Shown piece after piece: positions 18,255 through 26,980 of a stretch of 64,000 nucleotides of DNA. Each line of letters opens with the position of its first letter. The first letter of the stretch is position 1. Made by a program: the position numbers and the translations under genes. The notes under the pieces were generated by a model, which was not told the origin of the DNA, ran no database searches, and saw nothing but the letters and a program-made list of their open reading frames with translations. This stretch comes from Hathewaya proteolytica DSM 3090 (GTDB lineage Bacteria; Bacillota; Clostridia; Clostridiales; Clostridiaceae), in assembly GCF_900142225.1 (NCBI RefSeq), contig NZ_FRAD01000017.1:1-64000 (forward strand), read 5' to 3'.

Positions 18255-18623
18255 ATGGAAAAAGACAAAAATTTAGAGCAGTACAATGAAAATGGATATG
18301 AGAAAAGCTATGGTATAGGTGAGCTATTAGGCAGGATATGCAAATTTATTTCCAGAACCATTAAAAAGGGATGTGTCAATTATCTTATGGTAACAAAGGA
18401 TGGAAGAAGGACCATAAAATTATCACTTACACTTTGTGCTTTCCTTACCGTGGTAGCCTTTGTACCCGTAGCAGTTTTAACGGTGGTAGGGTTGTTTACG
18501 GATCATAAATTTTCTTTAGTTGGCCCAAATATAAAAAGTGATGATATCAATGATGTTTTTGGAAAGGCAGCTGATTCTGCAAGAAACATGAAAAATGATT
18601 TTAAAGAGGGCTATAGACAATAA
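18255..18623 (+). CDS. DUF4342-like small membrane protein (no UBA domain)
   Basis: The 122-residue protein has a hydrophilic N-terminus, then TKDGRRTIKLSLTLCAFLTV with one or two hydrophobic helices, and a charged tail. The middle resembles the DUF4342 membrane part of the protein at 18784-19374, but the N-terminal UBA-like bundle is missing. I used the ATG at 18255 because GGAG lies 9 bases upstream; a longer reading from 18183 has no ribosome site. A terminator separates it from the next gene. Its function is unknown. Confidence 0.6.
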   Translation: MEKDKNLEQYNENGYEKSYGIGELLGRICKFISRTIKKGCVNYLMVTKDGRRTIKLSLTLCAFLTVVAFVPVAVLTVVGLFTDHKFSLVGPNIKSDDINDVFGKAADSARNMKNDFKEGYRQ

Positions 18624-18645
18624 ACACTGGATTGGCAATACTGAT

Positions 18646-18680
18646 AGGGGGACTCATTATTCTGAGTTCCCCTTATTTAA
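18646..18680 (+). terminator. Terminator after DUF4342-like gene
   Basis: AGGGGGACTCA pairs with TGAGTTCCCCT around TTATTC, followed by TATTT. Confidence 0.8.
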
Positions 18681-18783
18681 TATATACTAAATAAGTTTTA
18701 ACAATGATATAATAATAACAGGGGGAATTGACATATTAAGATTGGTTTCACCATATTAAATGTGAGGAATGGGAGCAATGATT

Positions 18784-19374
18784 ATGGACCATGACAAGCT
18801 TATAAGGAAACTTACTGAAAATGCTGCTGTGACTTTTGAGGATGCAAAGATGGCTTTAGAATCTAATGATTGGGATATTATAGATGCCATGTTACAATTA
18901 GAGGACGTTGGCAAGGTTAAATCACCTGATATGAAGATATATTTCACCAATGACAGAAATAAGAGTTTTAGTGAAATTGTAGCTTGCTGTGAGGAAAAAT
19001 CATGGCAGTATTATGAAAACAAGGATAGGAAAAAATATGATGAAAGGCACGAAAAGACAAGGAGTGCCTTTGAGAAGGCATGTAAGTTTATAGAAAAATG
19101 CAATGGTGTATTTATAGAGATAAAGAGGCGGGAAGGAAGTGTTCTTCGGTTGCCCATTACTGTAGTTGCTTTGCTACTAATCTTTTGCTATCGTATTGTA
19201 ATACCTTTAGTCATAGTGGCTCTTTTATGTAATGTGGAATTTTCCATAGATGGTGAGGCACTTGGTGGTAATGGTGATGATATAAATAGCCTATTTAACA
19301 GGGCACACTGTAAGGCTGAAAAAGTAAGAAATAATATAAGAGCAAAGATGAAGAAAAACGGAAAGTATAAATAA
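18784..19374 (+). CDS. DUF4342 family protein with UBA-like N-terminal domain
   Basis: This 196-residue protein starts with a UBA/EF-Ts-like three-helix bundle (LTENAAVTFEDAKMALESND, then WDIIDAMLQLE). A charged linker of ~65 residues follows, then the DUF4342 core: KRREGSVLRLPITVVALLLI and two hydrophobic segments. A charged tail ends it. The start at 18784 sits 8 bases after GGGAG; in-frame ATGs at 18769 and 18778 are alternatives. It is the first gene of an apparent operon with the response regulator 21 bp downstream and its kinase. A role as accessory sensor or target of that system is inferred. Confidence 0.7.
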   Translation: MDHDKLIRKLTENAAVTFEDAKMALESNDWDIIDAMLQLEDVGKVKSPDMKIYFTNDRNKSFSEIVACCEEKSWQYYENKDRKKYDERHEKTRSAFEKACKFIEKCNGVFIEIKRREGSVLRLPITVVALLLIFCYRIVIPLVIVALLCNVEFSIDGEALGGNGDDINSLFNRAHCKAEKVRNNIRAKMKKNGKYK

Positions 19375-19395
19375 AAAGGTAGAAGGGGCATAGGC

Positions 19396-20079
19396 ATGAG
19401 TACAATTTTATTGGTAGAGGATGAGGAGAAGATTGCAAGATTTGTAGAATTGGAGTTGAAACATGAGGGATACCAGGTTATAAAGGCTAACAATGGTAGA
19501 GAGGGCCTTGAAATATCAGAGCAGGGCAAAGCAGAACTTGTATTACTGGATATAATGCTTCCTGAACTCAATGGTTTGGAAGTGCTTCGACGGCTTCGAA
19601 AGACCTCTGATGTGCCGGTTATAATGCTGACAGCCAGAGATGCTATTATGGATAAAGTAGCGGGCCTGGATGGTGGGGCTGATGACTATATTACAAAGCC
19701 TTTTGCCATTGAGGAATTATTGGCCAGGATAAGAACGGCTTTAAAGAAGAGAATAGTTATGGATAATCAACTATTGTCAGAAGTTTTGCATTGCGGTGAA
19801 TTATGCCTTGACAAAGCTAGGCATAGAGTGACCTATGGAGAAATAGAGGTAGAACTTACAAATCGTGAATTTTGTCTTCTTCAGGTTCTATTAGAAAATA
19901 AAAATATAGTTATGACTAGGGAGACTTTGATGGAAAAGGTTTGCGGTTATGATTATTTGGGTGAAACCAATGTGATAGACGTGTATATTCGATATTTAAG
20001 AAGTAAAATTGATGATGCTTTTGGGATAAAGCTTATAACCACGGTGCGTGGAGTGGGGTATGTCATAAAAGATGAGTAA
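19396..20079 (+). CDS. OmpR/PhoB family response regulator
   Basis: The 227-residue regulator has a receiver domain with Asp52 in LLDIMLPELNG, the TAR segment and TKPFAIEELLARI. Its C-terminal winged helix has TNREFCLLQVLLENKNIVMT and VIDVYIRYLRSKID. An AAGGGG site precedes the ATG. Its last eight bases (ATGAGTAA) overlap the start of the kinase gene. This is the CiaR/ArlR-like layout, but the regulon cannot be deduced. Confidence 0.95.
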   Translation: MSTILLVEDEEKIARFVELELKHEGYQVIKANNGREGLEISEQGKAELVLLDIMLPELNGLEVLRRLRKTSDVPVIMLTARDAIMDKVAGLDGGADDYITKPFAIEELLARIRTALKKRIVMDNQLLSEVLHCGELCLDKARHRVTYGEIEVELTNREFCLLQVLLENKNIVMTRETLMEKVCGYDYLGETNVIDVYIRYLRSKIDDAFGIKLITTVRGVGYVIKDE

Positions 20080-21322
20080 AATAAAATCTGATAAAAAAGT
20101 TAAATCTATTGTAAGAGAACTTAATTTCAATTTTGTTATGAAGACCTTTTTGCGATTTTTATTTATGGATGTAATAGTTATCTGTGTTGCTGTAATAGTA
20201 TGGGGTATACAAACTGAATTAAGTTATTTTGGCAACATTGCAAAGGATGCATCAAGGAACTTCAATATTGTAGCATTTAATGAAGCCACATATACTGTGA
20301 TTTCATCCAGTGGTAAAACCATGGTGGCACAGGTTGGAGGATTTATGGTAACCATGGGAATTACAGCTGGAGTGGCATTTATAGTGCAGATTTTTATGAT
20401 ATTGAATGAGATTATTTTTGGAAGAGTAAAGATAAGACGTATTTTGAAACCATTAAATCAGATATCGGAAATGGCTAACAGATTAAGCAATCTAAACTTT
20501 GATGAAAATATGGTTCAGGATTTAGAAGAGGCCATAGCAAAAGTTAGCCCCATGACTTCAGGGGAAAAAATACACACAGGCAATAGTGAACTTAAGGGCC
20601 TTGAAGAGGCTATAAATAATCTTCTAGAGAGGATGCGTGAGTCTTACAGGCAGCAAGCTAGGTTTGTATCTGATGCTTCCCACGAACTTAGAACCCCTAT
20701 TGCTGTAATTCAGGGGTATGCTAATATGCTGGATAGGTGGGGAAAAGAGGATGAGAGCGTATTAAACGAGTCCATATTGGCAATAAAAAGTGAGTCCGAA
20801 AATATGAAAAATCTTGTGGAACAACTTTTGTTTTTAGCCCGTGGCATAAATGGCAAAACCCAGTTGAAGTACACTGAATTTATGCTTAGTGATATGATGA
20901 ATGAGGTCTTTGAGGAGTCTAAAATGATAGACGTGAAACATGTATATGAGTATTATCCAGAGGGTATAATTGAGATGTATGCAGATGAGCCACTATTAAA
21001 ACAGACTGTTCGCATACTCATAGAGAATGCCGCAAAATATACAGACCAAGGGGAGAGCATTGTACTTAGAACAGGTAAAACTGAAAAAGGTGAGCCGTAT
21101 ATTTCAGTGCAGGACAACGGTATAGGCATGGACAGCGGGGATGTTTGCCACATATTTGACAGATTTTTCAGAGCAGACACGGCAAGAGCTAGGAAAACTG
21201 GGGGTACGGGCCTTGGGTTATCTATTGCTAAGTGGATTGTAGATAACCACAGAGGCTATTTTTCCGTAATAAGCAGGAAAGGCATTGGTACAAGGATAAG
21301 GGTGTATCTGCCTAAAAAATAA
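20072..21322 (+). CDS. HAMP sensor histidine kinase
   Basis: This 416-residue membrane kinase pairs with the upstream regulator. Two transmembrane helices (residues ~20-45 and ~90-120) flank a short extracellular loop. A HAMP-like segment follows (ILKPLNQISEMANRLSNLNF), then HisKA SDASHELRTPIAVIQGYANM with His204. The HATPase has ILIENAAKYTDQ, DNGIGMD, FDRFFRADTAR and GTGLGLSIAK. All catalytic boxes are intact. The small loop suggests it senses a membrane or intracellular cue, possibly through the DUF4342 protein in the same operon. Confidence 0.93.
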   Translation: MSKIKSDKKVKSIVRELNFNFVMKTFLRFLFMDVIVICVAVIVWGIQTELSYFGNIAKDASRNFNIVAFNEATYTVISSSGKTMVAQVGGFMVTMGITAGVAFIVQIFMILNEIIFGRVKIRRILKPLNQISEMANRLSNLNFDENMVQDLEEAIAKVSPMTSGEKIHTGNSELKGLEEAINNLLERMRESYRQQARFVSDASHELRTPIAVIQGYANMLDRWGKEDESVLNESILAIKSESENMKNLVEQLLFLARGINGKTQLKYTEFMLSDMMNEVFEESKMIDVKHVYEYYPEGIIEMYADEPLLKQTVRILIENAAKYTDQGESIVLRTGKTEKGEPYISVQDNGIGMDSGDVCHIFDRFFRADTARARKTGGTGLGLSIAKWIVDNHRGYFSVISRKGIGTRIRVYLPKK

Positions 21323-21349
21323 TTATAGGTAAAAAGGAGTGATTTGTGC

Positions 21350-22003
21350 ATGGCTCAGAAGAAATATTATGCGGTTAAATGTGGAAGAAAGACAGGAGTA
21401 TTTAACACTTGGGATGAATGTAAATCACAGGTTAGCGGGTACAGCGGTGCTATATATAAAAGTTTTACAACTTATGGAGAGGCAGAGGATTTTATTATGG
21501 GTTCATCTAGTGAGGATAATGACACTTATGAATCTAATGACTTAAAGGAAACTTCTAAGTCTTGTAGGGAAATGCAAGAAGGTTGTGTGGAAGCCTATGT
21601 AGACGGCAGTTACTCCAATGAATACGGCAATTATTCTTACGGATGTGTTATTCTTGAAGGCAGTGAAATTATTCGTCTTTCAGGTGTAGGTGATAACGAG
21701 GAGTATATTTCCATGAGAAATGTGGCGGGGGAGTTGCTCGGCACTATGAGAGCTATCCAGTGGGCAAAGGAAAACAATTGCAAAGCTATCATGATATATC
21801 ATGACTACGAAGGTATTGCAAGGTGGGCGGATGGTTCTTGGAAAACCAACAAGGATGGAACAAGATCTTATGCTAAGTTTATACAAGAACATAGGGAGTT
21901 TTTGAAAATCAACTTCACAAAGGTATTAGCTCACTCAGGGGTGGAATACAATGAAGAGGCGGATAGACTGGCAAAGAAGGCACTGGCAGAAAGTAAAAGG
22001 TAA
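21350..22003 (+). CDS. Ribonuclease H with N-terminal viroplasmin domain
   Basis: The 217-residue protein starts with a short RNase H1 N-terminal (viroplasmin) domain that binds RNA-DNA hybrids (KKYYAVKCGRKTGVFNTWDE, then SFTTYGEAEDFI). A linker leads to an RNase HI catalytic domain. The carboxylates are present: Asp in EAYVDGSY, Glu in GELLG, Asp in IYHDYEG and Asp in EEADRLAKKAL. It would remove RNA from RNA-DNA hybrids. The ATG at 21350 follows AAAGGAG; an upstream TTG at 21344 is possible. The recQ gene starts 32 bp later. Confidence 0.9.
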   Translation: MAQKKYYAVKCGRKTGVFNTWDECKSQVSGYSGAIYKSFTTYGEAEDFIMGSSSEDNDTYESNDLKETSKSCREMQEGCVEAYVDGSYSNEYGNYSYGCVILEGSEIIRLSGVGDNEEYISMRNVAGELLGTMRAIQWAKENNCKAIMIYHDYEGIARWADGSWKTNKDGTRSYAKFIQEHREFLKINFTKVLAHSGVEYNEEADRLAKKALAESKR

Positions 22004-22035
22004 TTAATTTTGTGAAAGGATTAGGTAGTTAAATA

Positions 22036-23823
22036 ATGATAGAACCCATAGATTTATTGAAACAGTATTTTGGATACCACTCTTTTAGAGCGGCACAGGA
22101 AGAAATAATAAAGGATATTCTAAAGGGAAAAGATGTGCTTGCTATTATGCCAACTGGGGGAGGCAAATCCATTTGCTATCAGATACCTGCTTTGATGATG
22201 GATGGCATAACCGTGGTCATATCACCTCTTATATCCCTTATGAAGGACCAGGTGGACAATTTAAGAGAACTTGGGATACCTTCTGCCTATATAAATAGTA
22301 CGCTGTGTGATGCAGAAGTTTCTATGGTGATAGATAACATGAGAAATGATAAGATAAAAATTCTTTATGTAGCCCCGGAAAGACTTAATTCTTATGATTT
22401 CTGTGCTATTATGAGCACTATGAAGGTATCTATGGTTTCTGTGGATGAGGCTCATTGTGTGTCTCAATGGGGACATGATTTTAGGCCAAGCTATAGGAAT
22501 ATTGTAAAGTTTATTGAGTCTTTAGGAAACAGGCCCGTGGTAACAGCTTTTACAGCTACTGCCACTAAGGAAGTGCGCCAGGATATAGTGGATCTTTTGA
22601 ATTTGCACAATCCAAAGATATTCATCGCTGGGTTCGATAGAGAAAATTTGGAGTTACAGGTTGTAAAGGGTGGCAACAAGAACCAGTATATTACAAAGTA
22701 TATGCAGGAAAATAGCGATACTTGTGGCATAATATATTGCGCTACCAGAAAAGAAGTGGATAAGACATACCAATTGTTAAAGGACAGGGGGATGTCTGTT
22801 GCCAGGTATCATGGGGGAATGAATGATGAGGAAAGAAAGGATAGCCAAGAGGATTTTGTTTACGATAGAGTAAATATTATGGTGGCCACCAATGCTTTTG
22901 GCATGGGGATAGATAAATCAAATATAAGGTACGTCATTCATTATAATATGCCTAAAAATATTGAAGCTTATTATCAAGAGATAGGTAGGGCAGGGAGAGA
23001 TGGAGAAAAGAGTCAATGTATACTGCTATTTGCACAAGAAGATGTGCATATTCAGAGATATCTAATAGAGGTCAGTGTTGAAAATTCAGAGAGAAAAAAT
23101 AATCAGTACAAGATGCTTCAGGATATGGTAGACTATGTATATACTAATAATTGCCTTAGAAAATACATCTTAAATTATTTTGGAGAGGAGCATGAGGGTA
23201 AATGTGATAATTGCAGCAACTGCAATGGCCAAGGTGAAATAGTGGACAGAACCGTAGATGCCCAGAAAGTATTATCTTGTATTTTTAGATTGGGGAGACC
23301 TTATGGAAGTACCATATTAATAGATGTGCTTAAAGGATCTAAAAATAAAAAGGTTATAGCTGGTGGATTTGATAAATTGTCTACATATGGTATAATGAAA
23401 AATATGCAAAAAGAGCAATTAAAGGATTTTATAAATACTTTGGCGGCCCATAGGTATGTAGATGTGGTAGAAGGCGAATTTCCAGTTTTAAAGCTTAACA
23501 ATACTTCTGCAAAAATCCTAAAGGGACAGTTTAAGGTAGAGTTCAAAGAAGAACACAGGGTACAAAAGGTATTTACTCACAACGAATTGTATACTAGGCT
23601 TACTGAGCTTAGACTGGAAATCGCTAAAAGGGATAAAGTGCCGCCTTACATTGTGTTTGCGGATAGTACTTTAAAGGAAATGAGCATAAGGTACCCGGAG
23701 ACCAAGGAGCAACTTTTGGATATTAGTGGAGTGGGACAAGTTAAGTATGAAAGATATGGAGCTGAATTTTCAAAAGTCATTCATGAATATGTAATGGAAA
23801 ATGGGATAGAGGTTAACACTTAA
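22036..23823 (+). CDS. recQ: ATP-dependent DNA helicase RecQ
   Basis: The 595-residue SF2 helicase has Walker A IMPTGGGKSICYQIP, the box VDEAHCVSQWGHDFRPSY, TAFTATAT, FGMGIDKSNIRYVIHYNMPK and the motif VI region YYQEIGRAGRDG. A four-Cys zinc-binding module follows (CLRKYILNYFGEE, KCDNCSNC), then the RQC winged helix. A C-terminal HRDC domain spans the last ~75 residues. It unwinds DNA 3'-5' in recombination and repair. The length is standard and no defect is seen. The ribosome site before the ATG is weak. Confidence 0.95.
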   Translation: MIEPIDLLKQYFGYHSFRAAQEEIIKDILKGKDVLAIMPTGGGKSICYQIPALMMDGITVVISPLISLMKDQVDNLRELGIPSAYINSTLCDAEVSMVIDNMRNDKIKILYVAPERLNSYDFCAIMSTMKVSMVSVDEAHCVSQWGHDFRPSYRNIVKFIESLGNRPVVTAFTATATKEVRQDIVDLLNLHNPKIFIAGFDRENLELQVVKGGNKNQYITKYMQENSDTCGIIYCATRKEVDKTYQLLKDRGMSVARYHGGMNDEERKDSQEDFVYDRVNIMVATNAFGMGIDKSNIRYVIHYNMPKNIEAYYQEIGRAGRDGEKSQCILLFAQEDVHIQRYLIEVSVENSERKNNQYKMLQDMVDYVYTNNCLRKYILNYFGEEHEGKCDNCSNCNGQGEIVDRTVDAQKVLSCIFRLGRPYGSTILIDVLKGSKNKKVIAGGFDKLSTYGIMKNMQKEQLKDFINTLAAHRYVDVVEGEFPVLKLNNTSAKILKGQFKVEFKEEHRVQKVFTHNELYTRLTELRLEIAKRDKVPPYIVFADSTLKEMSIRYPETKEQLLDISGVGQVKYERYGAEFSKVIHEYVMENGIEVNT

Positions 23824-23845
23824 AGAAAGGAGGTCGATTGGCGGT

Positions 23846-24505
23846 TTGGGGAAAGTATTAATTATAGAAGAAGATATACAATTTATCAATGAAATTGCTT
23901 TAGGATTGAGGGAGCTAGGCTACGAATATATAAAGGTAACTAATGTAAACAGGTTATTAGAAGTTGCTCTTAATGCTGATATAGAACTTATTATTATGGA
24001 TGTGAAACTATCCTACAATAATCTTATTTCAGATATGAACAATGGAACTTTTTCTAATGTACCTGTTGTGTTTGTGAAGAGTCCAGATAAAGAACAAGAA
24101 AATGGTGCAAACAAAGTTACCCTTGGCCATACAATTGATAATGATAGGAACTTCGAGATAGAAAATCTGATGGCACGTGTGCAAGTAACTTTTGGAAAAA
24201 GAAAGTCTTCACAAAGAAATTTTCAAATTGGTAAGAATGTAAATGTAGATTTAAAAAAGCAGCTAGTTCAGATTGATGGAACCGAGGTAGAGCTGACAAG
24301 AAAAGAGTTTGATCTTTTGGAGGTTCTTGTAATTAACCCCAATGTGAATATGTCTAGGGAAAAGATTCACGAGCTGGTTTGGGGTGATGAGTGTTCTAGT
24401 GATTCTAGGACTGTGGATGTTCACATAAGAAAACTTAGAAAAAAACTGCATCTTGAGGATTATATAATAACTGTATATAAAATGGGGTATAAACTTGAAA
24501 TGTAA
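23846..24505 (+). CDS. Winged-helix regulator with degenerate receiver domain
   Basis: The 219-residue protein has an OmpR-type C-terminal winged helix (ELTRKEFDLLEVLVINPNVN, DSRTVDVHIRKLRKKL) and a receiver-like N-terminus. The receiver keeps the acidic pair (Glu9, Asp10) and Asp52 in IIMDVKL. The following loop lacks the usual Met-Pro-x-x-x-Gly and the second half is shortened, so normal phosphorylation is doubtful. No partner kinase is adjacent. The start is TTG, 11 bases after AAAGGAGGT. It lies 22 bp after recQ and may be cotranscribed with it. Confidence 0.8.
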   Translation: MGKVLIIEEDIQFINEIALGLRELGYEYIKVTNVNRLLEVALNADIELIIMDVKLSYNNLISDMNNGTFSNVPVVFVKSPDKEQENGANKVTLGHTIDNDRNFEIENLMARVQVTFGKRKSSQRNFQIGKNVNVDLKKQLVQIDGTEVELTRKEFDLLEVLVINPNVNMSREKIHELVWGDECSSDSRTVDVHIRKLRKKLHLEDYIITVYKMGYKLEM

Positions 24506-24508
24506 AGT

Positions 24509-24550
24509 ACCTGCTGTCTATCAATTTATGATTAGATGGCAGGTTTTTAT
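24509..24550 (+). terminator. Terminator after winged-helix regulator
   Basis: ACCTGCTGTCTA pairs with TAGATGGCAGGT (one G-T pair), followed by TTTTTATT. Confidence 0.85.
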
Positions 24551-24594
24551 TCGTTATGTTTATTTCTAGGTTGAAATGAAAGGACTGCTGTATT

Positions 24595-25920
24595 ATGATG
24601 GAAATAGACAAATTTCGAAAGGGTGGGGTAACTATAAGCTTTAAATTGAAAGTCACAGAATGGAAAAAAAGTTCGTGGTTCATTGCCATAAATATAGCGC
24701 TTTTGTCGCAGGTATATCTTCAAACAAACATGTTCAATCTAAGAATTTCTATGGGAATTGTAATGTTGCCTGTGTATTATTATATGATGAGTCATATTAA
24801 TTTTATTTACACAGGGTTGCTATCATCTTTATGCGTATATTCTATGAGAATAATGACGTATACATCTTTTAATGGTTTTAATATGAAAAATTTATACAAT
24901 GGAGTTTATACATTTTTCCCAGAAATATTCTTTTATGTAGTTTATTTTTGTGCATTTGGTTTTTTAACAGCAAAACTAAATCACAGGAGAAAAAAGAATG
25001 TGTTGTTGTACCTCTGTCTTATATGCGATTTTACGGCAAATCTTAGCGAGATGTTAATAAGGAGTTTCATCAATAACAGCAGTATTAATTTACAAGGAAT
25101 TTTGGGAATCGCAGTGTTTGCCCTACTTAGATCCTTGCTGATTTGGGCCATAATAAACATTATGGATAGGTATTCTTTACTTATCTCTAGAAGGGAGCAT
25201 GAGGTCAGGTATAAAAAACTTTTAGATACCACCTCTAGATTAAAAACTGAATTGTATTGGATGGAAAAAAGTATGGCGGATATTGAACAAGTCATGGGAA
25301 ACGCTTACGATCTTTACAACAACATCAGCGATGATGATGTGATAAAGGGTGAAGTTCTATCCATAGCAAAGGACATTCATGAGATAAAAAAACAGAATAT
25401 GTTGGTCCTTAGAGGACTTGAAGAGACACTAGAGGATAGGCAAGAGGAGAATGGTATGAGCATGGAGGATATTTTTGATATCCTAAATAGTTCCATGAAA
25501 AAATACATGACCAACACTGAAAAAAATGTTAATTTAAAATTTAGAACCACAGTAAATTTCAATACAAAAAGGCACTACTATATAATGTCCATATTGAGAA
25601 ACCTTATAATGAATGCCATGGATGCCTCTAGGGAGCAGGGATATATTTATATATGTGAAGAACAAGAGGGAAGTTGTTGTAAACTCACCATTAAGGATAA
25701 TGGTGATGGTATAAGCACTGAAAACATGAAATATATATTTTCACCGGGCTTTTCTACTAAAATAAATTACGATACGGGCAGCGTAAACAGAGGGCTAGGT
25801 TTAAGCATCGTAAAAGAAATAGTTGAAAATAAGCTAGGCGGACATATGAAGGTAGAGTCTAGGATAAATGAGTTTACCATATTCACAATTTATATACCAT
25901 TAAGTAATCTTACAGAATAG
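24595..25920 (+). CDS. GlnK (YcbA)-like sensor histidine kinase
   Basis: This 441-residue kinase has about six N-terminal membrane helices (residues ~20-200) without a large outer domain. The H-box SIAKDIHEIKKQN has His262, the pattern of the GlnK/YcbA group. The ATPase domain has NLIMNAMDAS, IKDNGDGIS, FSPGFSTK and RGLGLSIVKEIV. It sits directly upstream of a YcbB-type regulator, as glnK precedes glnL in Bacillus subtilis. The B. subtilis pair controls glutamine use. Here the linked transporter is an EIIC_2 protein, so the signal may differ. ATG at 24595 or 24598. Confidence 0.85.
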   Translation: MMEIDKFRKGGVTISFKLKVTEWKKSSWFIAINIALLSQVYLQTNMFNLRISMGIVMLPVYYYMMSHINFIYTGLLSSLCVYSMRIMTYTSFNGFNMKNLYNGVYTFFPEIFFYVVYFCAFGFLTAKLNHRRKKNVLLYLCLICDFTANLSEMLIRSFINNSSINLQGILGIAVFALLRSLLIWAIINIMDRYSLLISRREHEVRYKKLLDTTSRLKTELYWMEKSMADIEQVMGNAYDLYNNISDDDVIKGEVLSIAKDIHEIKKQNMLVLRGLEETLEDRQEENGMSMEDIFDILNSSMKKYMTNTEKNVNLKFRTTVNFNTKRHYYIMSILRNLIMNAMDASREQGYIYICEEQEGSCCKLTIKDNGDGISTENMKYIFSPGFSTKINYDTGSVNRGLGLSIVKEIVENKLGGHMKVESRINEFTIFTIYIPLSNLTE

Positions 25921-25948
25921 GCAAATTAGAAAAGGCAAATTAGAAAAG
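25921..25948 (+). repeat. Tandem duplication of 14 bp
   Basis: GCAAATTAGAAAAG occurs twice head to tail right after the kinase stop. The second copy runs into the GGAAGTG ribosome site of the regulator gene. It is probably a local slippage event. Confidence 0.8.
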
Positions 25949-25961
25949 GAAGTGAAGTCTG

Positions 25962-26831
25962 TTGAATATTATTATTGTAGAAGATGATCTTAATGTATGT
26001 TTCATACTTAAGAAAATTATAGAAGATAGGGGTTGTGGTGTTGTACAGGGTGTCTTTACTGACCCGCGGGAAGCTCAAGATTATATAGTGTCACACAACC
26101 CAGATATAGTTTTAGTGGACCTTTTAATGTCTGGGGTAGACGGTATTTCCCTAGTTAGAAATTGCAGAGATAACGGAGTGGACACATCCTTCATAATGAT
26201 CTCCCAAGTAAACTCTAAGGATATTGTGGCGAAGGCGTATGAAAATGGTGTAGAGTTTTACATAAATAAACCTGTAAATGCCGTGGAAGTTGAAAAGGTT
26301 ATATCTAAGGTGATGGAAAGTATAAACTTGAGAAAAAAATTGACTACCATAGGCAGCGTCTTTGGTATGGATGAGTTAAAGGCAGATAATGTATATAAAA
26401 ATCCAAGCTCAGAAAATAAGTGGAAATTAGCTAATAATAATGAAGATTATGTAAAGGCAGATGAGGTAATGAAGAAGTTAGGGTTACTTGGAGAGGCAGG
26501 ATGTACAGATATACGCAACATAATAGGCTACATAACAGAAAATAATATAAACATAAACAATTATACTTTAAAGGAACTGTTGTCTATCTTTAATGAAAAT
26601 TATAAATCTCTAGAGCAGAGAATAAGGAGAACTAGCGCTGTGGGGTTGAAAAACCTTGCAAATCTAGGCATAGAGGATTACATGAATGATATTTTCACTG
26701 AATTTTCTACTAGCCTATATAGTTTTGAAGAGGTAAAGAAGGAAATGGACTACATAAGAGGTCGCAGAGTAATGGGTGGCAAGGTCAATGTAAAGAAGTT
26801 TTTAGAAGGCATTCTTATGTATTGTAGATAA
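25962..26831 (+). CDS. GlnL (YcbB)-like response regulator
   Basis: The 289-residue protein has an N-terminal receiver (Glu7/Asp8/Asp9, phosphoacceptor Asp53 in VDLLMSGVDG, INKPVNAVEVEKV). The C-terminal half matches the YcbB family DNA-binding region: KKLGLLGEAGCTDIRNIIGY, IRRTSAVGLKNLANLGIEDY, SLYSFEEVKKEMDYIRGRR. YcbB-type regulators bind 10-bp-period direct repeats, and such repeats lie just downstream at 26845-26890. The start is TTG behind AAAAGGAAG. It probably activates the EIIC_2 gene that follows. Confidence 0.85.
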   Translation: MNIIIVEDDLNVCFILKKIIEDRGCGVVQGVFTDPREAQDYIVSHNPDIVLVDLLMSGVDGISLVRNCRDNGVDTSFIMISQVNSKDIVAKAYENGVEFYINKPVNAVEVEKVISKVMESINLRKKLTTIGSVFGMDELKADNVYKNPSSENKWKLANNNEDYVKADEVMKKLGLLGEAGCTDIRNIIGYITENNININNYTLKELLSIFNENYKSLEQRIRRTSAVGLKNLANLGIEDYMNDIFTEFSTSLYSFEEVKKEMDYIRGRRVMGGKVNVKKFLEGILMYCR

Positions 26832-26844
26832 TTTTACCTTGTGA

Positions 26845-26890
26845 GAAACAAGTTGAAACATTTTAAAAACAAATTGAAACAAATTGAAAC
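26845..26890 (-). promoter_or_regulatory. Helically phased repeats, candidate GlnL-like operator
   Basis: (G/A)AAAC occurs at 26845, 26855, 26866, 26876 and 26886, so all copies lie on one face of the helix. On the complementary strand the best pair reads ATTTGT-N4-ATTTGT. That resembles the TTTTGT-N4-TTTTGT direct repeat that I recall being reported for B. subtilis GlnL. The repeats lie 90 bp before the EIIC_2 start, at the distance of an activator site. Confidence 0.6.
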
Positions 26891-26980
26891 TTTGGGTAAC
26901 CTGTGTTTTATACTCTTTGAAAGAAAAAAAGATGTACTTAAAACTTTCTACACTATAAAACAGGTAAAGGAGTGTTCAAG

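Noticed and set aside
26845..26890. Short repeats as a CRISPR-like array
   Set aside because: Units are five bases with 5-6 base spacers, with no cas genes; helical phasing points to a protein-binding site.
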